A DNA stretch of 51,147 bases. Origin: Bacteroidales bacterium (lineage in GTDB: Bacteria > Bacteroidota > Bacteroidia > Bacteroidales > UBA932). Numbering within the stretch: position 1 is the first letter of the stretch; each line of letters starts with the position of its first letter. The notes under the pieces were generated by a model. That model did not search any database, was not told the DNA's origin, and worked only from the letters and a program-made list of their open reading frames with translations. The stretch is taken from assembly GCA_029098505.1 (NCBI GenBank), contig JAQXOE010000032.1:1-51147 (forward strand), in the 5' to 3' direction. Positions 7,857 to 16,878 of the stretch are shown piece after piece. The translations under genes and the position numbers were made by a program.

Positions 7857-9182
7857 ATGTTTGAAAATTTGTCTGAGAGGCTTGAGAGGTCTTTCAAAAT
7901 ACTGAAAGGTGAAGGAAAGATTACCGATATTAATGTAGCGGAGACGCTGAAGGATATCAGAAAGGCTTTGCTTGATGCGGATGTCAGCTATAAGGTAGCT
8001 AAGGATTTCTGCAACAGGGTTAAGGAAAAGGCTATGGGACAGAATGTGCTCACTGCCGTAAAGCCTCAACAGATGATGGTTAAGATTGTTCACGACGAAC
8101 TTGCCGACTTTATGGGCAGCCAGTCTGCGGAAATCAATCTGAAGGGACAGCCGGGCATAGTTCTCGTAGCCGGTCTTAATGGTTCCGGTAAGACCACCTT
8201 TGCTGCCAAGCTTGCTCTTCACGTGAAGAGCAAAAAGGGAATGAAGGTGCTTCTTGCGGCTTGCGATACTTTCCGCCCTGCTGCGATTGATCAGTTGAAG
8301 ACTCTCGCAGGGCAGATTTCAGTCCCGGTTTACAGCGAGGAAGGAGTGAAGGACCCTATTCAGATTGCCCAAAATGCCATTAAGATGGCGAAATCCGAGG
8401 GATACAGCGTCGTTATCATTGATACTGCCGGCCGTCTTGCTGTGGATCAGGAGCTAATGGATGAGATTTCGGCTCTTCATTCAGCAGTGAAACCTACTGA
8501 GACACTTTTCGTCGTAGATGCGATGACGGGTCAGGATGCCGTTGAAACAGCTAAGGCCTTCAATGACAGACTCGATTTTGACGGAGTTGTCCTCACCAAG
8601 ATGGACGGTGATACCCGTGGCGGCGCCGCTCTCTCAATCAAGGCTGTTGTAGGCAAGCCAATTAAATTTGTGTCAACGGGAGAGAAACTTGAGGCAATAG
8701 ATATTTTCCATCCAACGCGTATTGCTGACCGTATACTCGGAATGGGAGATGTTGTATCACTGGTAGAAAAGGCCCAGGAGCAATTTGATGAAAAGCAGGC
8801 CCGCGAGCTCAAAAAGAAACTCGCGAAGGACCAGTTCACGCTTTCTGATTTCTATGATCAGATTCAGCAGGTAAAGAAAATGGGAAACATCAAGGACCTC
8901 GCCGGTATGCTCCCGGGAATGGACAAGGCTCTCAAGGATGTTGATATTGACAATAAAACCGCCTTTAAGACAACAGAAGCCATCATCCTGTCAATGACTC
9001 TTAAGGAGCGTGAGCATCCTGAAATCATTAACGGCTCGAGAAAGAAGAGAATCGCCGACGGTTCCGGTACCTCTGTTCAGGAGGTCAATAAACTCCTGAA
9101 ACAGTTTGAAGGTACCAGAAAGATGATGAAGATGGCCGTGAACGGTTCTCTCGCATCCAAACTCCGCGGCTTCAGAAGATAA
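7857..9182 (+). CDS. ffh: Signal recognition particle protein Ffh (SRP54)
   Basis: GTPase that binds SRP RNA and signal sequences and delivers ribosomes to FtsY at the membrane. In its 441 residues are the N domain (1-90), the P-loop GLNGSGKT (106-113), the G domain with DTAGR near 193 and TKMDGD near 246, and the M domain from about 300 with the helix-turn-helix-like GSGTSVQEVNKLLKQF that binds RNA. Length is normal for Bacteroidota. Its stop codon (9180-9182) directly abuts the stop of the convergent gene, leaving no spacer and no visible terminator. Confidence 0.96.
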   Translation: MFENLSERLERSFKILKGEGKITDINVAETLKDIRKALLDADVSYKVAKDFCNRVKEKAMGQNVLTAVKPQQMMVKIVHDELADFMGSQSAEINLKGQPGIVLVAGLNGSGKTTFAAKLALHVKSKKGMKVLLAACDTFRPAAIDQLKTLAGQISVPVYSEEGVKDPIQIAQNAIKMAKSEGYSVVIIDTAGRLAVDQELMDEISALHSAVKPTETLFVVDAMTGQDAVETAKAFNDRLDFDGVVLTKMDGDTRGGAALSIKAVVGKPIKFVSTGEKLEAIDIFHPTRIADRILGMGDVVSLVEKAQEQFDEKQARELKKKLAKDQFTLSDFYDQIQQVKKMGNIKDLAGMLPGMDKALKDVDIDNKTAFKTTEAIILSMTLKEREHPEIINGSRKKRIADGSGTSVQEVNKLLKQFEGTRKMMKMAVNGSLASKLRGFRR

Positions 9183-10928
9183 TCAAGGTCTGTTTCCGTA
9201 GAGCAGCTGCATATCTGCTGCGATACCTTCCTTGGCAATATCTTCAGGTATGAACTCCCAGTGACCGATGACTTTCGGGTCTCCTGTCACTTCGGGGTTG
9301 ATGCTTCCGTTCTCCTTAAGGTATTCGTACATCAATTCCCTGATTTCGGGATATTTATTGACCACCCTGTCGTCAATATTGTCGGTGTCAACACTGATTT
9401 TTGGCAATAGGCCACCGCCGCCAGATGCCCTGTAGGACGTCATCGCAACATTGTATGTCCTGCCCGTCTCGAAGGCACTTCCGTCGGCCATTGAACTGAT
9501 AGCGATGCGCTCTCCGTATGGTTTGCTTACATCTACGGTATAATTGAGTCCGGCCATGGAATCGAAGTTGTATGTTGCAGCCCGGAAAGACCATCTCTTC
9601 ATATGGTTACGAGGGTCCTCCCTGTCCTGTATATTGAGCACGTGATCACCAGGCTTTGTGGCTGTCTGTATCCATTGGTCGTAGGAAACCTCCAGATAAT
9701 CCTTAATTTCCTGGCCGCTCATAGTCAGGACAAACAGCTGGTTTTCATACTGATACAAGCTGAAAAGGTCATTGTATATCAAGTCTCCTGCCTTGATGAA
9801 GGTATTGGTACTGATAGGTGCCGCTACGGAAATTTCGGCAGGTGAGCAACCAAGGCTCACGGTATGGATGAAGTTTACATAGTCGCTCATTCCGGTGAGG
9901 GCGTCGCGTGAGTTCATATCCGCAGAGAGTTCTCCAACCTTTCTGACAGTAAACTCCTTTACTGCATCGTAATCTGACTGGAAAGATGCCCTCATTTCCG
10001 CGTCTGACTTATCAGCATCTACGGTTATGAGTTCGGCAGAAAGCGTTTTCGATACCACTTTGCCGTCATCAATGGTCAAACTTATGCTTCCGTGCCCGAG
10101 ATTTCTTGCGTGGCTGCCGGAATTGAGCAGTATGGACGAGCCGTTATTGTCAACAAAAGGCCTATGGTCGTGAGCGCATATCACAGCATCCACTCCTTTC
10201 AAAGAATTGAAGAGGTCAAGACCTTGACTCTCCAGTACCTGTCCATTTCCTGAACCTGTACCTGTATGGGCTGCAACAATGACCAGATCCGGTTTTTCCT
10301 TTGCTCTGATTCTGTCAACATCTTCCTGAACCAATGGAAGGAGGGAAGTGTAATGGGTGCCGCTCCATAGGCTTTCATTCAGCCAGGCTTTGATATTGGC
10401 ATTGTTGTAACCGAGTACAGCCACTTTCAGCCCGCCTTTCTTAAGTATGGTATATTCGGGGAAGTATCTTCCTCCGTCATCGTTTCTGATGGCATTGCCG
10501 GAAAGATATGGTATTCCGGCTTTTTTTAACTCAGCCGCCACCCTGTCGTAAACAGGATGACCCGTCTCCACATCGTGATTTCCTCCTACGATTACGTCAT
10601 AGCCTATATGGTCGAACATTCTTGACGCAACATGGCTTTTCCCTGTTTCAACATAATTGTAATAGTAGGCGGCATTGTCACCCTGGAGAAAGTCTCCGGC
10701 ATCTATTATGATGACATTGTCCTTGCCCGCTGCCTTCCTCACACTGTCAGCATAATACTTGACGGCAAGGAGTGACGGTTTGGTCCTGTCACCCACATAT
10801 GTTGAGTCAAAATATGAACCGTGGAGATCGTTCGTCGTAAGGATTTCAAGCCTGTAATCCCCGTCTTTCGGACCGCATGAGCTCAGACTGACGAGGGCAA
10901 TCAAGGCCGGGAGTAAGATTCTTTTCAT
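9183..10928 (-). CDS. 5'-nucleotidase/UDP-sugar hydrolase-type metallophosphatase lipoprotein
   Basis: A 581-residue exported enzyme of the UshA/5'-nucleotidase family, probably lipid-anchored (signal peptide, lipobox LVSLSSC, Cys about 18). The N-terminal metallophosphoesterase domain shows TTNDLHG (32-38), DAGDFLQGD, GGNHDVETG, the histidine motif VAAHTGTG and CAHDHRPF, which together bind two metals. The C-terminal 5'-nucleotidase domain carries the substrate-binding TSYRASGGGG near residue 500. It would release nucleosides and phosphate outside the cytoplasm. The exact substrate (NMP, UDP-sugar, cyclic nucleotide) cannot be told. Confidence 0.9.
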   Translation of the reverse strand: MKRILLPALIALVSLSSCGPKDGDYRLEILTTNDLHGSYFDSTYVGDRTKPSLLAVKYYADSVRKAAGKDNVIIIDAGDFLQGDNAAYYYNYVETGKSHVASRMFDHIGYDVIVGGNHDVETGHPVYDRVAAELKKAGIPYLSGNAIRNDDGGRYFPEYTILKKGGLKVAVLGYNNANIKAWLNESLWSGTHYTSLLPLVQEDVDRIRAKEKPDLVIVAAHTGTGSGNGQVLESQGLDLFNSLKGVDAVICAHDHRPFVDNNGSSILLNSGSHARNLGHGSISLTIDDGKVVSKTLSAELITVDADKSDAEMRASFQSDYDAVKEFTVRKVGELSADMNSRDALTGMSDYVNFIHTVSLGCSPAEISVAAPISTNTFIKAGDLIYNDLFSLYQYENQLFVLTMSGQEIKDYLEVSYDQWIQTATKPGDHVLNIQDREDPRNHMKRWSFRAATYNFDSMAGLNYTVDVSKPYGERIAISSMADGSAFETGRTYNVAMTSYRASGGGGLLPKISVDTDNIDDRVVNKYPEIRELMYEYLKENGSINPEVTGDPKVIGHWEFIPEDIAKEGIAADMQLLYGNRP

Positions 10929-10970
10929 TGCTATTTCAGTTTTTGTAATGTGTTCAAATCGTTATGGGCG

Positions 10971-12284
10971 TTAAAGATTGAATATTGAGCTGCCTGATTG
11001 TGATGAGCCTGCCTTTTTTCTTGCATTTTTCTTCCAGCCCTTTCCGTAGATGCTTTTCCCTGGACTTCTGAAACTGTCGAGGTTGAGGAAAAGGCTCAGT
11101 TTGGCCTGCCAGCCCACGAATGGCTTGATGGCATTATTGCCATTTATCACATAAGCGATGGCCGATGCCTTTAAGTCTACAAAATCGGAAAAATCAGGAG
11201 CATAGAAGAGCTCAAGACGGTTGTTGATAGATGCATAGCCCCTTTGGGTGCAATAGATGCTCTCGCCTTTGTAGATGAGGGATGTAAAACTGCTGCTTGG
11301 GTATTCGGATGAGTATTTGATGCTTTGGAATGGCATCATATTGTCCCCGTAGAAGAAGCTGTCCTCGATTCCGAACCCCCAGTTCCTGGCACTCAGGATG
11401 ATTTCTGCACCCATAGGGAAGCGCGCTCTCTTGTCGCCGAAACGGTCAATCTGGTAAGAGGCAAGCGCCCCGGCACGAAGTGAGAGTTCCTCCATTCCGA
11501 ACTTGTATCCCAGGTCGAATTTGAGATAGGGGTTGAGCAGGAGATTGTCCGCATTGGCATCGGTAAGAGGACTTGCCCTGACGATGGCAAAATTGCCGTT
11601 CCAGCCTATGCTGCCCCATCTGAACGGGCTGTATTCACCAGAAGTGAAAAGATTGTAGCCGAGCACTCTTTCAAGTGCCTTGGAGCTGGTGCAATCGAGT
11701 CCCAGCTCATATCTGAACCTGGCATTCTCGTACTTCAGCATTGCTCCTTCAATCTCAGGATTGTAGATGCGGTCGATATCAGAGAAAACAGCACGGCTGT
11801 AATAGCCTGAGCGATAGGAGTTTGGAAATACTCCTGCCAATGCTTCGAAATTGGCTTTGCCATTGCTGCGCCTGAAATCATAGTATACGAGGATTTTCTG
11901 GAAGAGTGCGAGATTCTTCAGCTTTTCATCATTTTCATCTTGGAAAATGACTGCGCTGGCCGGATTCGCTCCCAGTTCCTTCATTACGCTTATACCAAAT
12001 AGGACGCGGTGTCTGGTATTCTTGTCCTGCTGAAGTGAGAAGCCCACAGAAGGAGTCAGACGGACGCTGTTGATGACCATTGAGCTGGACAGTATGTCAT
12101 CACAGGCATTGAAGTTCCTCCAGTCGAAATCATAACGGAACTCCATATCGTAATCTGCGCTGATCTTTCTGTTCTGGTTTGCCTGTTGGAAAATCTCCGG
12201 TAAACCGAATATGGACTGGGCCTTCAGTTCTGCTCCGGCAGCAATGGTGAAAATAATCAATAGGCTGACTGCTTTATACTTCAT
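10971..12284 (-). CDS. Predicted outer-membrane beta-barrel protein
   Basis: A 437-residue protein with a cleavable signal peptide (ends near ELKAQS). The mature part consists of alternating strand-like segments rich in aromatic residues (YDMEFRYDFDWRNF, FRYELGLD, LKFDLGYKFG, LELFYAP), typical of a porin-like outer-membrane barrel. No named family motif was recognised. The last 25 residues are basic and Ser-rich (KKNARKKAGSSQSGSS), odd for a barrel end, which normally finishes in an aromatic strand; the more barrel-like end is LSLFLNLDSF. It has its own divergent promoter region with the GSCFA gene. Confidence 0.6.
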   Translation of the reverse strand: MKYKAVSLLIIFTIAAGAELKAQSIFGLPEIFQQANQNRKISADYDMEFRYDFDWRNFNACDDILSSSMVINSVRLTPSVGFSLQQDKNTRHRVLFGISVMKELGANPASAVIFQDENDEKLKNLALFQKILVYYDFRRSNGKANFEALAGVFPNSYRSGYYSRAVFSDIDRIYNPEIEGAMLKYENARFRYELGLDCTSSKALERVLGYNLFTSGEYSPFRWGSIGWNGNFAIVRASPLTDANADNLLLNPYLKFDLGYKFGMEELSLRAGALASYQIDRFGDKRARFPMGAEIILSARNWGFGIEDSFFYGDNMMPFQSIKYSSEYPSSSFTSLIYKGESIYCTQRGYASINNRLELFYAPDFSDFVDLKASAIAYVINGNNAIKPFVGWQAKLSLFLNLDSFRSPGKSIYGKGWKKNARKKAGSSQSGSSIFNL

Positions 12285-12304
12285 AGTGATTCAAAGATTT
12301 ATAG

Positions 12305-12312
12305 CAAATATA
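12305..12312 (-). promoter_or_regulatory. -7 element for the predicted outer-membrane protein gene
   Basis: Read on the minus strand it is TATATTTG. It lies 20 nt upstream of the ATG at 12284, back to back with a plus-strand element at 12325. Confidence 0.5.
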
Positions 12313-12324
12313 CTGTTTTTTGGC

Positions 12325-12332
12325 TATTTTTG
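12325..12332 (+). promoter_or_regulatory. -7 element for the GSCFA gene
   Basis: TATTTTTG matches TAnnTTTG and lies 21 nt upstream of the ATG at 12354. Confidence 0.5.
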
Positions 12333-12353
12333 TCCAAATCAAAAAACAAAAGA

Positions 12354-13211
12354 ATGCTGAACTTCCAGACCCCCGTCCTTGTTTCGCGGAGCAGCACTCC
12401 CATTTCGCTGGGCAATCATCTAATGTTGCTTGGCAGCTGTTTTGCCGACGATGTCGGTAGGAAATTCAAGGAGGCAGGCTTCGATGTCTGCATCAATCCC
12501 TTTGGTACTCTCTACAATCCCCGTTCCATTTCGTCAGCCATTGCACGAATGGCTGCTGCCAAGCCCTTTGTTGAAGAAGATTGTGTGGCAATGGGTGCGG
12601 GCGCCGGCCTGGTTTGCTCCTTCCATCATCACAGCTCTTTCGCGAGACCCACTGCGGAGGAATTCTTGGACAATGCCAATGCTGCGCTGTGCGAAGCGCA
12701 TCTGCGATGGGAGAAGAGCGACAGGGTGCTGCTGACCCTCGGCACAGCCTGGTGCTTCAGGCATCTTCCGGAAGGGGAAACAGTCTCCAATTGCCTTAAA
12801 AGACCTGCATACGAGTTCGAGAGAGTCAGGATGAGTGTTGATGAGGTTGAAGCTGAACTGCATTCCATAGTCCGGACTTTCCCGGAGAAGCGCTTCTTCC
12901 TTACCGTCAGCCCGGTCCGTCATCTTGCTGATGGTGCCAATGGCAATCAATTGAGCAAGAGCACCTTGCTGCTGGCGATAGACAGATTGGCGGCAAGAGG
13001 CGAAGTTGAATACTTTCCCTCGTACGAGATTATGATGGACGAGCTCAGGGATTACCGTTTCTACGCGGAGGATATGGTACACCCGAGTCCTGTGGCGGTC
13101 AAACATATTTGGGACCGCTTCTGCGATTTTGCATTGCCACGGGATGAAATGCAACGGGTCATCGAGAATGAAAAAGCTTTCAAACGTTCCCAGCACAGAC
13201 AAATGCATTGA
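12354..13211 (+). CDS. GSCFA domain protein
   Basis: A 285-residue protein with the GSCFA family signature LGSCFADDVGRKF near residue 25, followed by INPFGTLYNP. The family is a SGNH-hydrolase-like fold in which the GSCFA serine is the likely nucleophile; DMVHPSPVAV near residue 240 would carry the Asp/His. The biological substrate is not known. The frame is open from a TTG at 12330, but the ATG at 12354 fits the family start and the promoter. The stop is 1 nt from the next start, so it is co-transcribed with the symporter. Confidence 0.85.
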   Translation: MLNFQTPVLVSRSSTPISLGNHLMLLGSCFADDVGRKFKEAGFDVCINPFGTLYNPRSISSAIARMAAAKPFVEEDCVAMGAGAGLVCSFHHHSSFARPTAEEFLDNANAALCEAHLRWEKSDRVLLTLGTAWCFRHLPEGETVSNCLKRPAYEFERVRMSVDEVEAELHSIVRTFPEKRFFLTVSPVRHLADGANGNQLSKSTLLLAIDRLAARGEVEYFPSYEIMMDELRDYRFYAEDMVHPSPVAVKHIWDRFCDFALPRDEMQRVIENEKAFKRSQHRQMH

Positions 13212-13212
13212 T

Positions 13213-14373
13213 ATGAAAAAGAAAATCGGCCTGCTTCCAAAGATACTGATTGCCATTGCTCTCGGTATTCTGTGTTCACTCTTCTTCCCGGTATGGGCGG
13301 TCAGAGTCTTCTTGACGTTCAATTCGGTGTTCGGCAATTTCCTCGGGATGTTCATCCCTCTGCTGATAATTGGACTTGTAGCTCCCGGAATCGGAGATTT
13401 GGGCAAAGGGGCAGGAAAATTGCTGCTTGTAACTGCCGCAATCGCTTATCTTTCCACCATCCTTTCCGGTTTCTTCTCATACTTCACCTGCCGCTTTACC
13501 TTCCCCGCTCTCCTTGGGGACTCGGTCAAGGCTCTTGGGGACATTGATATGAGCAATTCCATCTCAGCATATTTCAATATCGAAATGCCGGCTTTCATTT
13601 CCGTGACCACTGCCTTGGTACTTGCCTTTACCATTGGCCTTGGCCTCACAGTCTTGAAGGGCAATGCATTAAGGGAGCTTATGAAGGACTTCAAGGAGTT
13701 GGTGATGCTTGTAATCTCCAAGATGATTATCCCTCTACTGCCACTGTATATATTCGGCATCTTTCTGCAGATGGGCGCTGAAGGCCACGTAGGAGCTGTC
13801 CTCGGAATGTTTATCAAAATCATACTGATAATCTTCCTGATGCACGTTACGGTTCTTCTCCTGCAGTTCCTCATTGCCGGAGCTGTTTCTGGCAAGAATC
13901 CTTTCAAGTCTCTTGTGACTATGCTTCCGGCCTATGTAACGGCCCTGGGAACCCAGTCTTCAGCCGCTACCATACCTGTCACCCTCGCCCAGGCAAAGAA
14001 ACTTGGGGTCCGGGACAATATCGCGGATTTCACAGTTCCGCTATGTGCGACCATACATATGTCCTGCAGCATTTTGAAAATCGTAGCCTGTGCCTATGCA
14101 GTTTCCCTGAGTGTGGGCCTGCCTCTCGATTTCCAGACCTATGCTGGCTTTATTCTGATGTTAGGCATTACTATGATAGCAGCGCCAGGAGTCCCTGGCG
14201 GTGCGATAATGGCTGCACTGGGGCTCCTGGCGTCTATGTTGGGCATCGATGGCAACCTTCAGGGGCTTATCCTTGCTCTCTATATTGCAATGGACAGTTT
14301 CGGAACTGCCGGCAATGTTACCGGTGACGGTGCCATCTCATTGATTATCGATAAGATAGCTAAGCGGGATTAA
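13213..14373 (+). CDS. Dicarboxylate/amino acid:cation symporter (DAACS family)
   Basis: A 386-residue inner-membrane transporter with about eight transmembrane segments plus re-entrant loops. DAACS hallmarks are the Ser-rich loop (TALGTQSSAATIPVT, about residues 240-254), the PLCATIHMSCS segment, the loop AAPGVPGGAIMAALG and the cation/substrate-binding MDSFGTAGNVTGDGA near the C-terminus. Members carry glutamate, aspartate, serine/threonine or C4-dicarboxylates with Na+ or H+. The substrate is not clear here. The ATG at 13213 begins MKKKIGLLPK; an in-frame upstream ATG at 13129 is inside the GSCFA gene and is less likely. Confidence 0.88.
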   Translation: MKKKIGLLPKILIAIALGILCSLFFPVWAVRVFLTFNSVFGNFLGMFIPLLIIGLVAPGIGDLGKGAGKLLLVTAAIAYLSTILSGFFSYFTCRFTFPALLGDSVKALGDIDMSNSISAYFNIEMPAFISVTTALVLAFTIGLGLTVLKGNALRELMKDFKELVMLVISKMIIPLLPLYIFGIFLQMGAEGHVGAVLGMFIKIILIIFLMHVTVLLLQFLIAGAVSGKNPFKSLVTMLPAYVTALGTQSSAATIPVTLAQAKKLGVRDNIADFTVPLCATIHMSCSILKIVACAYAVSLSVGLPLDFQTYAGFILMLGITMIAAPGVPGGAIMAALGLLASMLGIDGNLQGLILALYIAMDSFGTAGNVTGDGAISLIIDKIAKRD

Positions 14374-14380
14374 AGCAGTC

Positions 14381-15922
14381 TTATTTAGCGTAGGCTACTG
14401 AACGTGTTTCCCTGATAACGGTAATCTTTACCTGTCCAGGGTAGGTCATCTCGTCTTGAATCTTCTGGGCGATATCTGTAGAAAGCCTTGCTGCCTGCTC
14501 ATCGCTGACCTCCTCAGCTCCTACTATCACTCTCAACTCACGTCCTGCCTGGATAGCATAAGACTTGGTGACTCCCGGATAGGAAGCTGCGAGATCCTCC
14601 ATACCCTTGAGCCTCTTGATATAAGACTCAATGACCTCTCGGCGCGCACCTGGACGTGCTCCTGAAATGGCATCGCCGACAAGAACGAGAGGAGCAATGA
14701 TGGAAGTCATCTCCATCTCCTCGTGGTGGGATCCAATGGCATTGCAAATCTCAGGTTTCTCCTTGTACTGTTCTGCGATCTTGGCACCGAGTAGAGCGTG
14801 AGGAAGTTCAGGGTCAAGCTCGGAAACCTTGCCTATATCGTGAAGAAGACCGGCTCTCTTGGCGAGCTTAGGATTGAGACCAAGTTCTGAAGCCATTATC
14901 GCGCAGATATTTGCCACTTCCCTTGAGTGCTGGAGAAGGTTCTGTCCGTATGATGAACGGTATTTCATTCGTCCGATAAGCCTTACGAGTTCCATGCTCA
15001 TACCGTGGATTCCAAGGTCGATGCAAGTCCTCTTTCCAGTTTCAAGTATCTCGTCCTCAAGCTGCTTGGAGACCTTCGCAACCACTTCCTCGATGCGGGC
15101 AGGGTGGATACGGCCATCGATAACAAGCTGGTGCAGAGCCAGTCTGGCGACCTCCCTGCGTACAGGGTCAAACGCTGAAAGGATAATGGCGTCCGGAGTG
15201 TCATCAACAACAATTTCGACTCCGGTAGCTGCCTCCAGAGCGCGGATATTGCGTCCTTCGCGTCCAATGATACGTCCCTTGATCTCGTCATTTTCGATAG
15301 GGAAGGTGGTGACAGCATTCTCAATGGCCGTTTCTGTGGCAGTGCGCTGTATGGTGTTGATTACTATCCTTTTAGCCTCCTTGGCTGCATTCAGGCGAGC
15401 CTCATCCATAGTGTCGTTGATATAGGCCTGAGCCTGGGTACGTGCCTCAGCCTTCATATTCTCCATCAGGATGTTCTTGGCTTCGACTGCACTCATACCG
15501 GCAATGGCTTCAAGCTGCTTGTTGGCCTGATTGATGAGCTTATCATACTCTTCAATCTTCTTTTCCGCATTTTCTTCCTGCGCATGCAGGCTCTGTTTCA
15601 GGGATTCGTTCTCCCTGATTCTCCTGTTGAGGTCATCGGTCTTCTGAACGAGGGAGTTCTCTTTCTGCTTCAATCTGTTCTCCGCGTCACGGATCTCAGC
15701 CTTCTTCTCATTTACGTGCTGTTCGTGCTCGCTCTTGAGTTGCAGGTACTTTTCCTTCGCTTGGAATATTTTCTCCTTTTTGATGTTTTCGGCCTCCACT
15801 TCAGCCTGGGCGAGGATTTCCTCCTTCTTTCCGTTCAGGCTCCTTTTGTGAAGGAATATGTAGATAGCCAGGGCAAGGGCTGCTCCGACTATTACTCCCA
15901 GTATTAGGAATAAAATGCTCAT
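14381..15922 (-). CDS. rny: Ribonuclease Y
   Basis: Membrane-anchored endoribonuclease starting mRNA decay. In its 513 residues are an N-terminal transmembrane helix (3-24), a long coiled coil (about 30-195), a KH RNA-binding domain ([15 protein letters not shown], about 213-227) and an HD domain with [10 protein letters not shown] and LLHDIGKV holding the metal-binding His/Asp. Length is normal. It lies downstream of zapA with a structured 6S-like region between them, and ends 7 nt from the convergent symporter gene. Confidence 0.95.
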   Translation of the reverse strand: MSILFLILGVIVGAALALAIYIFLHKRSLNGKKEEILAQAEVEAENIKKEKIFQAKEKYLQLKSEHEQHVNEKKAEIRDAENRLKQKENSLVQKTDDLNRRIRENESLKQSLHAQEENAEKKIEEYDKLINQANKQLEAIAGMSAVEAKNILMENMKAEARTQAQAYINDTMDEARLNAAKEAKRIVINTIQRTATETAIENAVTTFPIENDEIKGRIIGREGRNIRALEAATGVEIVVDDTPDAIILSAFDPVRREVARLALHQLVIDGRIHPARIEEVVAKVSKQLEDEILETGKRTCIDLGIHGMSMELVRLIGRMKYRSSYGQNLLQHSREVANICAIMASELGLNPKLAKRAGLLHDIGKVSELDPELPHALLGAKIAEQYKEKPEICNAIGSHHEEMEMTSIIAPLVLVGDAISGARPGARREVIESYIKRLKGMEDLAASYPGVTKSYAIQAGRELRVIVGAEEVSDEQAARLSTDIAQKIQDEMTYPGQVKITVIRETRSVAYAK

Positions 15923-16004
15923 AAGTTAATATATTGTGTTAATAATTAATTCTTTATGTTTTTAGCGGTATCGCCTTGAAACGACAAGCCGACAAGGCTT
16001 ACAG

Positions 16005-16200
16005 GAAGCTTTGCCGGTTTGTTAGAGTGTTTGAAAAAGCCGTCAGTCGTTTGACCGAAAAGTCTTATGAATAAGATTTGGGCTCCGTTACGTTTCTGGC
16101 TTCCATCGTCCTGCAAGCGCAGAATCCCCGAAGGTTAAAGGCCTGCCATCTTCGCACGAGTCAACCCGGTTCTGACGAACGTGTTGTTTTCAGCAAGAAG
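16005..16200 (-). ncRNA. ssrS: Probable 6S RNA (rod-like RNA between zapA and rny)
   Basis: The 295 nt between zapA and rny hold no gene but fold, on the minus strand, into a long interrupted hairpin. I can see TTGCTG (16196-16191) pairing with CGGCAA (16016-16011), CGTCAG (16177-16172) with CTGACG (16046-16041), and TTGAC (16164-16160) with GTCAA (16055-16051). That gives a rod of about 186 nt with asymmetric internal loops, the size and shape expected for 6S RNA, an inhibitor of RNA polymerase holoenzyme. 6S RNA genes commonly lie next to zapA. Ends are approximate. A further small hairpin (AAGCC/GGCTT) lies just downstream near 15990. Confidence 0.6.
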
Positions 16201-16217
16201 GACTGGCGGCTGTTATG

Positions 16218-16502
16218 TTATTCACTGTTCTTCAGATAGCTGTTCGTCTGGTCAAGCATCCTTTTGGCCTCTTCGTTGACTGATTTCAGTTTCCTGTAGT
16301 AGGAAAGCTTGCTAACTGTAACAGTCAAAGAGATCAGTGCCAGTTTGTCGGCGAGTGTCTTCTCCGGGTATTTCGAATCGTAGTCCATCAGTTTTTCATT
16401 GATGGTCTCTGCAGCCATTCTCATCAGCTGCTCCATTTCCGGACTTGTGACCTTGAGTGCATAGTCCTTGCCTGCAATCTTTATGGTTATGTTTTGTTCC
16501 AT
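16218..16502 (-). CDS. zapA: Cell division protein ZapA
   Basis: A 94-residue cytosolic protein that bundles FtsZ filaments at midcell. The N-terminal beta-strand region MEQNITIKIAGKDY is followed by a long helix with the ZapA pattern (YPEKTLADKLALISLTVTV, then a coiled coil to the end). The ATG at 16502 gives the family start. A shorter upstream extension (MRDS) overlaps the previous gene and is unlikely. It lies one base after the coiled-coil gene, so they are translationally coupled; the 6S-like RNA follows. Confidence 0.87.
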   Translation of the reverse strand: MEQNITIKIAGKDYALKVTSPEMEQLMRMAAETINEKLMDYDSKYPEKTLADKLALISLTVTVSKLSYYRKLKSVNEEAKRMLDQTNSYLKNSE

Positions 16503-16503
16503 A

Positions 16504-16776
16504 CTATCTCTCAAGCAGTGAAATACACTTGTTTATCTCTTTGATCAATTTGTCAACCCTTGCTTTGGCCGCTTCCGGTTCTCCGGAAACGCTAAGGAAA
16601 GCTGCTGCCAGTTTGAGATCATCTATCTCTTTCTCCAACTCGGTATTGTGCTTCCTCAAGGTCTCGTTGGCTTTTCGGGTGGAATCGAGTTCAATAGAGA
16701 GCTGTTTTACCATCTCCCTCTCTCTCTCGTACAGAGCAATCATACGTTCAAAATTCTTCTGTATATCCTCAAGCAT
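16504..16776 (-). CDS. Small coiled-coil protein upstream of zapA (ZapB-like)
   Basis: A 90-residue protein, almost wholly coiled coil (heptad-rich REREMVKQLSIELDSTRKANETL onward), with no signal peptide. It immediately precedes zapA, with 1 nt between stop and start. By context and shape it may act with ZapA at the Z ring, like ZapB, but sequence similarity to ZapB cannot be shown from reading alone. A -7 element (16798-16805) sits about 20 nt upstream of the ATG. Confidence 0.65.
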   Translation of the reverse strand: MLEDIQKNFERMIALYEREREMVKQLSIELDSTRKANETLRKHNTELEKEIDDLKLAAAFLSVSGEPEAAKARVDKLIKEINKCISLLER

Positions 16777-16797
16777 CGCCTAATAGACCTTATTTTG

Positions 16798-16805
16798 CAA
16801 AAATA
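16798..16805 (-). promoter_or_regulatory. -7 element for the zapB-like/zapA/6S/rny unit
   Basis: On the minus strand TATTTTTG, 22 nt from the ATG at 16776. The adjacent sequence is very A/T-rich and no clear -33 box was seen. Confidence 0.45.
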
Positions 16806-16878
16806 TAAAAAAAGAAATAATAATGAAATTCTATTGCGGCAATTTTTTATTCCTTTTTGCAATGGCGCAGTGAGGCAC

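Noticed and set aside
9180..9185. Zero-base gap between the stops of ffh and the nucleotidase gene as a sign of rearrangement
   Set aside because: Both proteins have normal family ends, and tight convergent spacing also occurs at the other convergent pairs in this window.
12534..13406. 290-codon open frame on the minus strand
   Set aside because: Antisense to the GSCFA gene and the start of the symporter gene, both clearly real; no domain seen.
15584..15907. 107-codon plus-strand frame opposite the rny coiled coil
   Set aside because: Low-complexity Leu-rich translation that mirrors the Glu/Lys-rich coiled coil on the other strand; a typical shadow.
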